The position numbers and the translations under genes are program-made. Below the pieces are notes generated by a model. The model saw nothing but the letters and a program-made list of their open reading frames with translations, did not search any database and was not told where the DNA came from. Below, piece after piece: positions 1 through 12,800 of a stretch of DNA of 64,000 bases (position 1 is its first letter; each line of letters begins with the position of its first letter). The DNA is from Anisakis pegreffii (lineage: Eukaryota; Nematoda; Chromadorea; Rhabditida; Anisakidae), in contig JAPYMA010001474.1 of NCBI GenBank assembly GCA_035041965.1, positions 1 through 64,000 on the forward strand, read 5' to 3'.

Positions 1-135
1 TCGTATCGTCGTCGAAATGTTTATTTTTACAAACAAATTATGCACATATGAAGTAAAAATAGTTTCCATCCTAGTTTTCCTAACACATGCTAAAATCTTA
101 GTTTTCATCGTGAATCAAGCTTCCAAATATTTCGA

Positions 136-3003
136 CTACGTCGGTTTGTGGCCAGAATCAACGGTGAAAGTTTGTTGCGGTTCACAATCGTTTCTGATCA
201 AAATTACGGACTTCTTTTTCATCATTCTCCTGCCCATATATTTGACAAAATTTGGTTCATTAGAAGTCTCCGGCTTAGTGGATAGCGTTCTTTTGGTGTT
301 CAAGTTATTCTTACGGCTCAATGTAGTGTTTTTAAATTTTTGCACGTTTAAATTGTGCAAACTTTCACAAGAAAACTGTGTTCATGAATGGATATGTGAG
401 GCATCTGTAATGGTAATGAGGAGTTGTTTCTCTAACATTAAGAACTGTGATCATAATTGCAATGGAAAGGCACTGGACATAAGATAAACTCCTGAAACGA
501 TCTTCCGACATTTATCGTAAAAGACGATTCTGGTTTTAATTCTACATCACGTTCTCATATCTTGATCACGCTTTGAACCCTAAGAAGAGTCCTCTAACAA
601 AGTTGTTATCCTAAGGAGACAACAAAAATGTGCATTGTCAAGAATTCGAATGACTAAAATGAACTAATTCGTTTCCCTCTGATTACTATGGGAAAAATAA
701 GACAATAGTAAAGTATTATAAAATAATAAAGTAAATGGTAATAATCAGACGAACGTATACTCATCTGTTAATGGAAAAAAATGTTTTCGCTTACACTCGA
801 ATTTTTGGAACGGAATTGTGGTGCACTGTACCAGCAGATATAATCACCTGCAGTTGGGTTCACGGATCATAATCACATCTGTTTCGCATTCCATTTGCTA
901 AGTGGAGGCAAAAATGAAAATGGGAAAATTCTTTAGGTTTTTTGCGAGTATTTAGTTGTAAAATCTTCCCTGTGGTTGTTACTCATAAAATTTTTAGGGA
1001 TGAACGTCTTATCAAGCTACAGCCACTTAGTTCATTCCAAAATTTGGACGAATTTATATCTATTAAATACATTGTAAAGTAGCGAAAGAACAATGAACTA
1101 AATAAGGATCGAATAGAAAAAGAAATAAATTGCGTAAAACAATGAGCGATTGTTTAGTGAATGAATTCGATAAAATGCAGTCAGTCAAATGAGTGCTTGA
1201 AAGGTTCTGCTCTGATCGATTGAAGTATACATCATGCTCGGTTGATTGATATCATGGAAAAATCGGCGAGTATAAGGAAATCGTGGCAACTGATATGATG
1301 AGCAGTTTGCAGTCCCACCTAGATATTGGGCTGGCGCTCTGCTTCTGTGCGATTATGAATAATCAATGAATTAATTTCTGATGAATGAATGATCTTACGA
1401 TAAACTCGATCAGTTGTTGCTGCTCACCTGAAAGGGGTTGAAGATGTCCACTGTAAAGGATCGTGTCACATTTCCTCATTTCGAGTAAATTTCTTTGTAA
1501 AAAAATTGCTTCCAAACGTTCACGAAGCAGTACATGGTTGGTTGCGTGTAAATAATTAATAAGTTCTTTGCTGATTGGAGAAATTTGCCCACACTGTCAA
1601 TAAAGTTCGACCGTAAAGTGTCCGCTAATGATAATCGCTCTTTTGAAAAACGTCTGGTAGCATCTTCGGTGAACAGTCGTGGCCGTTCCTTCTGCATGGC
1701 CTTCCAACGCCACCAACGATTTGTCAGTGCATTCAGTTTGAAATTGCCATCGCCTTCAATAGGACGATGCCAGTATTCTCCGAGAGAAGGCATGAAAACA
1801 TCTGTAGGTTGTGATAAATAAGTATCATTGAACAACATAACGAACGTGATCATTTATCGTTGTTTTCGCTGACTGACCCTGTTGTGAGGTTAACGGTGAA
1901 TTCCAATTGATCGAATCACAAAGATTGTTTTTAAGCAATCTCTTGCAAAAAAATGACAACAATTTTTGAAAGAATGTACGGAATTCCTGTTATGAGGTCG
2001 TCAAGCTCATTGCTCAAAATGACTGCTTTTTCGTACTATTCAGTCAGTATTGTTCCATTATATTCAACACTCGTTGTGATGTCATTCAAACGTTTATCAA
2101 CCTGATCACCCATCGATAATATTATAAAATAAATGCAGCAGATCGAGATACTGTATTATGCACGATGACATAAACCTGCAAATCCATACCTTCAGCCACA
2201 TTTTCATTGCTACTAATGTCGTTTCGTGTTCCACTGAAAACATTGCCGTCGATGTTGTCATCAGGCAGAACAGCTTGTGATATGGCGGTAGATCCAAGTG
2301 CGAAATTGAGCATTTGTTTATCGGTAACCAGATTTTGGAAATGGAAACTATTTGTAGGTTGTGATAAAAAACGTTGCTCTTTGGATGAACGGAAGGTTGG
2401 CTTTCGATCTAGATTTTGTTGTCGAATACGCAAAAAAAGATGGTTTTTGTTTGTATGAAGACGGTTTGCCGAAAAAGAAATTTTCAGTCAGTTCGAATCG
2501 ACCTTTTCGCGTTGGATGCTTGACATGTTCCGTTTCCGCCGTTGTTGTTGAAGAAGTGGCAGCAGTACTAGTGGAAATTGAGGTTCTGAATGCATTGTGC
2601 TGTAATAATGCATTCAGTCATCATAAAATGGGTCATTTGAAGAGTTGCATCTTTAACACATCGCACATCTTGAGGTGATCAGTCACTGAATTAGCTAACC
2701 AGTTAATCGAGTAGTCGTACAGTGGACATCACTTGTAAGAAAATAAAAAGAACTTCCAAAACAATTGATGATTACTTTGTTGTTGTGGTTGCTGTGAGTT
2801 GTACCAACATCATTAACAGCAGTGAATGTTTCCAAATCGAAGCCACTCGAGCTATGACCACCAGCGATAAAACCACTGAATGTCTGTGACAGACGTTTAG
2901 TACCGGGGAGTACCGAATGAGTGCTGTCGGTGTTGGCATCAGTCTTCGAAGAAGATGCACGCAGCTTTCCTTGAATGGTGCCACTTCGAATATTATCAAC
3001 CAT
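136..3003 (-). CDS. Unrecognised serine-rich protein gene, multi-exon
   Basis: Exons joined by splice sites and phase: 3003-2776, 2599-2503, 2408-2190, 1801-1534, 1492-1428, 1344-1319, 897-848 and 361-136. The ATG at 3003 directly follows an in-frame TGA, so it is a plausible start. The first exons are Ser/Thr-rich. The fourth is basic and aromatic, with NRWWRWKAM followed by SKERLSLADTLR. The last is Lys/Arg-rich (MGRRMMKKKS) and ends at a stop at 136. All junctions agree in phase, but the small exon 1344-1319 ends in TAG exactly at its GT donor. The protein is therefore about 300 residues if it stops there, or about 390 if the junction is misplaced. I recognise no domain and see no signal peptide or membrane segment. 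Two exons share the in-frame motif LSQPT. Exon structure is inferred; function is unknown. Confidence 0.5.
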
Positions 3004-6000
3004 TCAAGTGAAAATTCATTCTTTGGTATCACTTCTTATCAGGCCAGTATTATCATCTCAGCATTTCTAATGACGGCGACACACATTATGCATCTTTTTG
3101 CTCAAATCAAGCAATACTTTCTTCATTTTTTTTATCAGGAAAATGTTGAATTCGTATGCAAAATTGCTTACTCTCCTTGATCAGGTGAACGCTCTTGTTT
3201 CGCGATAAATTATGCTATGCCAAAATTCATGCAAATCGTATATTTCGTAGGAATTCCTGGCGATTTTAATGGTACAATTTAGTCAAGTGAAAAAAATATG
3301 CAAAACTTGTTACTGAGAGGTTGAGAAAGTGCTAATGTTGTTAAATTTAACTTGCGAATGTTAATGTGAACATCGATTCATCAACGTGCCGAACGTTCAG
3401 TGAGGTTTGAGTAAACATCACAGAAAGCAATAATTGCATGCCATACAAAAGTGAATGCTAATAGTTTTTTAGGTACGATATTTTTATTGAGTAACATCTC
3501 TGAAATATCTTATTTTACGCAATGCACGAATGCATTCATTCGCTGAAAATTACTGTGGTACCATGGCGAATATTATCATATCTGCTAGCAACTAGACACA
3601 CATTAAAATTGAATGACTTATTCGAGAGGCTCCTGGTGAACGCACCTTCAGCAATTCAAAACTGAGTATCACCACGTGATACAATGAATGCTTCGGTGAA
3701 TTATTGCAATGAACAATTTGAAATCATCATTTAAAAAACTATGAATCCATTTATGCTTTTATTGAGACGAAAAGGAAGTTGAAACTGAAAATGTGATTCA
3801 TTTCTAATTATTGACTGAGTGCAGGATTGGAAAGTGAGTGACGGTCCTTAGATCAGGTAAATTTAACAGATGTGAATGTTATTAACAAAGATGACACAAA
3901 AGTTATTAACAAGGATGACGCATAAATAATCGAAACCTGGAAACCGATGTGAGTGGCTACTAAATTATTCCCTTCCCTTTTTGTTCTATCGTGTTAAAAC
4001 AATCATGTTAAGGATCAAGTCGCAGCATTTTCGGCCAAGTTTATGATCGTCAAAAACAACAACATATCGATATCAATATTCACGAGCATTGCAATATGAT
4101 ATATGTCTCATCCCGAAAAGCGGGCTAACTTCATGACCTTCCTTTGTCAGTGAAATCTTTCACATTTTGAATGGCTCATTTTCTTCAATCTGTGAAATGA
4201 TCAGTTACGCTACTAAATCGTCACATCAGAGACTATTTTTGTGCATCTTGTGGAATATTGATTACGCAGTTTGTGCACCCTTATGATTCAGAAAATGCTA
4301 AGTAAGAACAATAACAGGGAAGGATAAAAGAATGGAAAAGAGGAAGTAATTTGATGTTTGAATGGCTGGCTTTGCTGAAAAGGGAGGAATACGGTTTGCG
4401 CGTATCGTTCCGAAGAATGGCTGTTGGCTTCGGTTTGGCTGATTTGCATAAAACAACTCAAATAACTTCTTGTCGAACAGACCAAACCAGACGGTATGAA
4501 GCCAAAGCGAGCAATAAGGTAAGCGGCTGGAAGATACCGAACAAGCAATGGGTAGTTTGAAGGTTCTGTCAAAGACGTAAAAGATACATGTTCATTTGAG
4601 AGACAATGATGACACAAAAATTAAATTCATCTCATTCTCATAATCACTTTTCGCATTTTCATTCATTCATTTATCATTGTCTTTTCACTTCAACGTTGGT
4701 TCGCCTTTTCCTCAATTTCAATACATCAAGGAAAAACATTGTCATTAATCTCTCACCCTTATTCATACTCAGTCTTATTTTAATCAAAACATGCATCATC
4801 GATTATAACAATGATAGGAGTTATAGCAGTGGAAACAAAAAAATACAATTTTTTATTTGTTTCGTTAAATACGCATGACAGTAGGTCAGAAGTTGTCAGT
4901 GTTTCTGGTTGATAAACTGCTTGTCCAACCAAGTTTTACAGTTCTTGAATGTTAATTTCTTATTTGAATCGGACATCTACATCGCCTGCAGTGAAATTCC
5001 CATTTGATTATTACCAAACGAACGATGAATTATACATGACGAAAAATTAATCGACTCAAAAGAAGTAGATTATCGTCTGGAATAAACATACAGTCAATGC
5101 ATCCGTGATCATTATCGCACAATTAATGTTTACTAACCTTTTTGTATATTTGCAATGTTACTAAAAGCAAAACGCAAACAATTTGCAACTGATTATTTTC
5201 CCTACTTGCTTCTTTGTTTAGTTAAAAAAATAGCAGCCCATCCATAAACCTTATTCCCTCTCTCTTCTCTACTTCACTTCATCAATCCAGTCGTTCATAT
5301 GATTTGATTGGGCAGCACTTATTTCTTCTAATTAATGCGAACGACAATAACAACAAAAACAGTATCTCAGCATCATGTGTAAGAAAACATTCAAAATTGA
5401 ACCAAAAAATCTTCAACAAATACATATCTTAGTCTCAATTTGAAAGCCGAAACTGAAGCTGAACCAAATATTGGTGACTGAACTGGAGAGTGATAAGAAA
5501 AACGAACAAGGATCCACTGTGACAAATAAATCGATCTCATCGAATGGCTAACAAAGCAGGTTGGCATTAATGCAATATCCATTCATGACGCACCAGTTTC
5601 AGAGAAGTTAAGTGCAGCTGTGATGATTGACGTATGATTGTCACATCTCTCAACACGACCACTCATTTATTCCTGTATCCATTCTAGCGCTTTCCAAGTT
5701 TTGACTCATCATTTACTCTCACAGTACATTCACTCGTTCATCATTCATCCGTACATCGTTGTCGTAGGTCTTCAACGCGACCATCCATTTGGATTGGTCG
5801 CTCGGCTCAATTAGTTATAATGAACGTCGACAAATTTCGATGACCATTGTTTCTGAACAACGTTTACTCCGATCTTATTGTGCTGTGCGTTTAAAAAATA
5901 TCGCATTCGTTTCAGACCCTCGATAATCTATCTGTATTTATCATATTCATAATACGTCATTCATTGATTCATTTTCAAACAAAATCGTTCAATCACTTTA

Positions 6001-6877
6001 TTTGACGTTTTCAGCCTAATCAATTCGACTCAAAAAATTATGCATACGAGACCGTACTTTTTTTTCACAATTAAACGACTGAATGCATCACTTCCGATGA
6101 TTTATTTGATCTAACTCTTAAACACTTTATACTTGAGAATTTGAAGAAGTGGAACGAGAATGTGCGCAAAATAAACTCAGAATATGAGGTAGTAAGCTAA
6201 ATGATTCTCATCTAAAGTTTGTTTCAACAATATATTTGTTGCTTAACGAATATTATTAATTAAATATTGAATATTTTTTCTTTAAAATATGAATCAAATG
6301 TATATTACTCATTGTCAGTGATGAATTTCTTTATAACAATGCATCGTCGAATAAAGTGAACTTTATTAGATTACTGTCACTTTTCAAACATATCAATTAA
6401 CAACAACGAAACTAACAAAAGCCAAAACGTCAGAATTCTCATACCCTTTGCGCTTTCATTCCAAATTGAGTGTTAACAAGTGACGATTGATTTGGTCAAA
6501 CCATGAGTGTGATTTCGTTTCCAGATGCAAATTTTCTGTGGAAGAATATATTACGATTTAAGTGAGGTATTGTAACGGCGCAAAGTCAGATTGAAATCGG
6601 CAATGAACTCCAATATACTATTAATGCGGTGGCCGTCAGTAGACGTGCTCTATGTTTTGATCTTAATAAAAATTAGGGAATGAATAGCTGAAAATTCGGA
6701 CATCTGGTGAATGCGTATGATCGTTACACAATTAAGAACGGGAAAGAGGATTAAAGGCGCACGAAGATGAGTAATTAAACGCATTTTAAAAAGACGAGGA
6801 GAACAGACGGATAAACAAAAGGGAGGAGAGCGATATTTGTACTGAGAAGAATGGTACAGTATAGATGCTTTCATGAA
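3004..6877. other. Intergenic stretch without a supported gene
   Basis: Only short open frames occur here, none with convincing motifs, flanking splice sites or matches to a known family. The composition is uniformly AT-rich with scattered ATGAATGA-type words. I see no RNA gene. Regulatory sequence for the minus-strand gene below 3 kb could lie at the left edge, but nothing specific supports it. Confidence 0.5.
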
Positions 6878-9800
6878 TTATTGAAGAGATCTATCATTAT
6901 TCCATTCATGTAGCCATTTACTAAGTGACTTTTCATTGAGTTTTCGCCACTGTATATTGAGACGAATTGAGTCGAGTGCTTGATCGACTTTTGGTTGTGA
7001 TGCTTTGAGCTGGAAATAAATAATCGCACGCTAGTGAATTGTTGTGTTGAGGACAACCAGCAATCATGCAAATACTCTGTTCAATGACATTTAATTTTTT
7101 TGAGTGTGAATGCTGGTTGTCCCCAATAAAACGAATTATTAAATTAATGATTCCTGAAAGCAACAGCAATACATGCTATTAAATGACATATTGACGTTTT
7201 TCTTCATTAATCACATCATTTGATTTCATCACGAACAATTGTCCACTTTACATTTTTCAGTTATAATAAATATCCGTTCTCCTCATCACATCCCATTTGT
7301 ATAAAATACTTAATATATCTAGAAAGTTAATGCTGATTTTCATCCAATCTAGCACCGCCCTCATATACGTTGCGGGACTGATGAACCAGGATAAAGAAAA
7401 TGTTTCAACTGATTTAAGTGCAGCAAAAAATGACCTGTTTGCCTTTGAAAAATTGTAATGTTTGATCCAAATCAAATTGAGTGTTGAACTCTTCGATGAT
7501 TGACTTGATCATCATGCCAAGCATAGTTGTTGTACTTCCAATTCTAGAATTGGCGACAAACATTATCGACTAGTTAAGCTATTCTCGACTTTTCCAGGCA
7601 CAACGAAGTTAGTTATTCATCAGTTTATCTCAAATTGACAATTGCTTACTCTCCTCACTTTCAGTGGCTCATTTTGGTTGAAGAAATTGCTTTCTCGCAT
7701 CAGAGATTTGCTCAGCATTTGGATATATAATACTGATAGACTTACGTTTCATCGAATTGCTCGAAATGAATCCGAAAAAAACGCCATGCATGTAGACGTG
7801 CGTTGGGATTTTGCATGAGAAGATAGAATGCTCTTGGTAACAAACTTGGACGGATTATAGATGGTTTCAGGCAAATATTCATAAACCTGAAAAATTATTC
7901 AGTTATCTCAAAATTTCTCCTGGAATATGCATACCGAGCGAGGGAGTTGAAATTTCCATCAAGAAAATGGAAGCAACGTTGAAATAGTTGCTACAATCGA
8001 ACGTGATATGGTAATCGACAGGTAGATCTAACCGATAAATTAAACGGATGTCTTGTGTTGCCGCAAGAGCGGCAAGCAGCATGAATTTCTTTGAAGGACT
8101 TTTTGCTTGCAGATATTCTTGATAGACACGTTCCCAATCAGTTGAAGTGCCTCTTCGGATACCTTCTTCAATCACCAGCGGTTGTATATCAATTGGAATT
8201 CTACAGCATTAACTCGATTAAGATAGTTTTTTGGATAAATCTTAAAGGATGACCCTTTTCTTATCTCATAAATCAACAACTGTCATTGATTTTAATGGAA
8301 AAATACAAAAATAAAATGACTGAATATGCCGCAAAAATTACACGATGGCTGGGTCATCTCTTAAATTCAGCCAATAACATGTCAATTTTTTGTTCCTCTA
8401 CGAATTTATGCCCATATTTTTTGAGTTACTGAAAAAGCATGACTGAGCAGACATTTGTATGAGTGTGTTTGTAAATGTAGACAGATATAAGAGACACAAC
8501 AAATGAATAAAATGTGGAATTTAAAGAATAAGAATCGATGAATACTTAAACATGTGCAACTGGTTGTTGGTATTTGGTCTGTTGTATTATTATTTCACGG
8601 AAAGGGTAATATAAAAATAAATGAAACGATCAAAAAGCTAAATGAAATTAGAAAATGGAGTGAATGAATTGTGTGGGTGGAATACAACTGATTATGCGGT
8701 CGACCTGATGAGAACGAGAACGTTTGCGAGTGAAAGTAAAATCAATCTGTTGTCACAGATTGAAATTAAATCGGTTATGGAACCAAGTGAGTCGATGAAC
8801 TGTGCATGTGAAATGACAAATCTTAAAGAAAAACGAACGATTCGTTGTCACGCGTCCATTGGTAGAATCGCTGTGTTGCTTGACGAGTGCAGTCTTCAAT
8901 TTGCAGTTTACACGCCAATGCCAAGATCTCTGTTTGAAGCAGTCTGTCAACGTGATCCTCTTTGCGTGACCAACCGAGGCGATTATATGCACGTACCAAT
9001 AATGAACGCATCAACTGCTGAATTATTACTTTCATTATCGGTTTGAATGTCATGTCCCATGTTTCTATTGGTTCATTTTGCAGATTGTCGCCAACGTTAA
9101 AAACTCAAGATCACCTGAAATAGATCAAGGTGCTCCGAATCATAAATGCAGTTTTCAATCATTTTCAAATGAGCAATTATTACGTTCCATGGTGAGCGTT
9201 CCACCTCGTCATTTTGCTCCAAATATCTCACAAGTCCCATAGCCTTAAAAGTAATATTCAAATGAGCACCAATCACTGACATTCAAGACACACTTCTATT
9301 TCTTTGATCAAGGAGAGTTCTTCTGGTCCGGAAACATTTGTTTCCACTTAAGGTTAGTTGAATTTCAATATCTCTCTGATACATATCACACAACGTCAAA
9401 TATCGCATAAGTAGTCAATCAGTCACTGATTCCTCTCAATTTTTATCTTACTGGAAATATTCGAGTGAGTAACAACTACTAAAACGAGTTGATATCTAAC
9501 CGTGCTAATCGGAAGTAGTCCTGCGTTTGCGAACGCGAACGCATCATCAATTATTGACGCTCGATCAAGCGATGATATCGCCTGCAAAAGCAACCGAAAT
9601 GATTACAAAGTGTTCACATTGCTCTCCTAAAACTACTTTAAACAGTCCGCTAGTCACATAAGCAGTCAACCTTTTACCACCGTGATAAAGTCTCGCGGCT
9701 TATGGTTTGCTTACTGCTAGTAATAATTATTTCTCGATGATTATCGGAATACAACGAACGTTGTATTCACCTGATGATTCGTTCGTAACTGTTCAGTGAG

Positions 9801-12800
9801 TTCATCGTAAATTTTTTGTTCATATAAGACACGCATAAAACCGAGCGAATTTGAGTTCACAATTATCCATTTTGCAGACTTCTCGAGTGGAATACGAACT
9901 GCAAACATTATGGAATTAATCAACTTTCAGCATTTATATCAAATGTAAATATGAATAAAATTGCAATTTTTAATGTAAATATAAAGTTTCATTCGACACG
10001 TACCATCTTGATCACCAGGTTGTATCCAAGCGATGTTCAATGCCGTCGAATAATCACTTCTATAATGTACTGGAATTGGCCATTCGGTTCGATACATATG
10101 TTGTGTTTCTTGTAAGTACATGAATCGTGTCTATAAAAAAATTCTTGCCATTTTCATTTAGCTGTAAAATTACAGAATGCGTTCACTAATCGGAGTCGTA
10201 CAATGAAATCACCGAATTTCCGTTCAATACACTCTCAAGGAATGAAGGAATAACTTTCAGTTTGCCAACGTAAGCACCTGGTTATGAATGACGATTGAAT
10301 TTTGATTGCGATCAATAGCTGCTGCTATATATGGATAGCCAACATGAGTTGTCCATGATTCGGCAATTTGCATCGTTGATAAGTTCATTGCTTTAAGGGA
10401 GCTGTGCTGTAATATTACTGTACTCTAGCAACGTCATTTCATTGAACTGCTGATCCAGTTGAAGAATGTGAACCTTTTCAATTACTCGCCATAAATCGTT
10501 TCCATCAGCGTTGCCGTAGGCATACGTTTGGAGATAATCACGTATAGCCATCTTGAAATTCTCCTTTCCAGTAAGACCCATGATCATTGCAATTATTGAA
10601 GCACCCTAGAAAATCACCAAAAAGCATATCACTTTCATATTCCATTAGCCTATCTTGATGGCGTCAAATCAGGAGATTGTAGAAATCAAAATGAGATCGG
10701 ATTATATGTTAAATATTTGAATGAACGGCTTTAATGAGTATTGAAAATACCTTTTGATAAGAGATAGCATCGAAAATAGATCCAATTTGAGCAGGATCAT
10801 CAACAGAAGTTGAAACGGCATGCGTAGTATTAAAACCATCCAGCAACATGCTCATTAAGAAATTTTCTGAGTAAAAATCGTCCATCTCAAAACAATTCTC
10901 CTTTTCAACAACCAGGAAAGTCAATTTATGCATCATATGATATCGAGTCGTTTTCTGTTCAATTTTTAATCTCAACAGATTGAACTGTCTTTTTGGATTA
11001 TATGGCTTTTATGATAGGTCAAGCAATTGATGAAGTGCATTTTTTCATAAATCTTGCGCAGCTAAGTTTTGTGAATGAATAGACGAATGTAACAGAATAG
11101 TGGGACTCATTGTTTCGTCTTTGCACCGTCGTTATGCATTCTGGATTTTTCTCGGATTCTAATGATCTTTGGTATAAAGCTTCCACGTAGCTATCGATAT
11201 CTAATAATAGAGTGGTATCAATGCAATTTAACAAAACACTCATGAATGCACTAGCAAGAGCAATGCGAACGCAAATACTGCGCGTTGAGGTTGATGATTT
11301 TGGATTATAAGCGCACCACTTTCCAATTCGGATAGATTTCATCGACACAAAGATATTCCATGAAGTTCGCAAAACCTTCGTTCAGCCATAAATCGTTCCA
11401 CCACTTCATAGTCACCAAATTTCCGAACCACTTCAAATCAGAACAAATATTTTGTGGTTGATCTAATTTCGTATTGGAAACGAGCAAATGAATCGGTGAA
11501 TTGAATTGTACCGCAGATTGACGTATTGGCTATGTAATTTCAATCGTGGTCTGACTAGTGCTGTGTTAAATCAGCTAAAATAATAGTGAAAGAAAAACCG
11601 ATCCTTTCTGATGCAAACTGGTAATGATGATGGACCGAATTTCCGGTTTAAACCTTTTTTCAAAACTAGGTAATTTTTGAAATTGTTCGGTTGCAATGCA
11701 ACCCAATAATTTAAATTTCGATCAGAACACCGATACTTGCAATCTCAAAAAGAGTTTTCTTTCGCAAACTTTTCAAATAATCGAATAATTGAGAACCCAT
11801 TTTGCAAGAGATTATTTCTGCGAAAATGTAAATTTTTTTCGGTCACCATCACTAATGCAAAGACAAACCTGATGAGCATATTCATGGCAAACGACCAACG
11901 CAACGATTTCTTTACTTTTGGTTGTTGATGTGTTCAAATTATGAAGTAACATCTCATCTCGAAACGTTATCATACCCCAATTCTCCATTGCACCTTCTGC
12001 GAAGTCGTCCAGTGCAATCATATCTGCAGCAAGGAACAAAACGAAACAAAGTGCTTCTCATCAAGACAAATTAAAGAAAAATTCGAAGGGTTAATCATTG
12101 CATAAATAAAGACACACCTTGTTTTTGAAGTGGATATGGTATTGCAAAATAAGATTCGAAGAATTCCATCGCAAGTATGCCTGTTTTAAGACCAAATTCT
12201 GTTTGATGGGATACCTTTGTGGGCGCAAACAGATTGACCTGTTGTTGAAACGAAGAATATTTCGATAAGTCATAGGAAGCACTCGAATGCTCTTGGACTT
12301 AGCCTTCGGCCTATGTTCAGGTTTAGAGAAGGCCAGATCTTTGAAAATTTGCTGCTCGAAGCAATTGCTTTCGTCTCAATGTATGATGTAGATTCGTGGA
12401 AAAGTGATAATGAAATATGCATAATATTTCCCCCTTCAATTGAAAATTTCGCACACCGATAAAGCAACCGTCATTAAATATCTCAGCCGAAAAAAAACTG
12501 CTGCATTCAAGAAGCTGACTTTGAATTTCATTCAAAGATCATGTGAACAAATAGTTTTTGATTTTAAGGCTCGCAAAAAGTATTTTATTGGGACCGTATT
12601 TCTTTTTGCGTATAATATTCAGTATGAAGATGGAATTTATCATGAAATAAAGCAGAAATTTAGCAAAGACAATATTATAGGTACCTCTACTGCGGATGCA
12701 GTACTTTTTGTCATTTCTCGAATTCTTGTAAAATCATCCAGAACGGCAATCGCCAATAAGTACGTACTCATTTTGACTGAAGGTGCAAAATGATCGATGA

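Noticed and set aside
8642..9046. Plus-strand 134-codon ORF
   Set aside because: Antisense shadow of the aminopeptidase exon 9014-8839, which has the family motif [10 protein letters not shown].
12440..12793. Plus-strand 117-codon ORF
   Set aside because: It overlaps, on the opposite strand, the aminopeptidase exon with [11 protein letters not shown] and the adjoining intron; no motif of its own.
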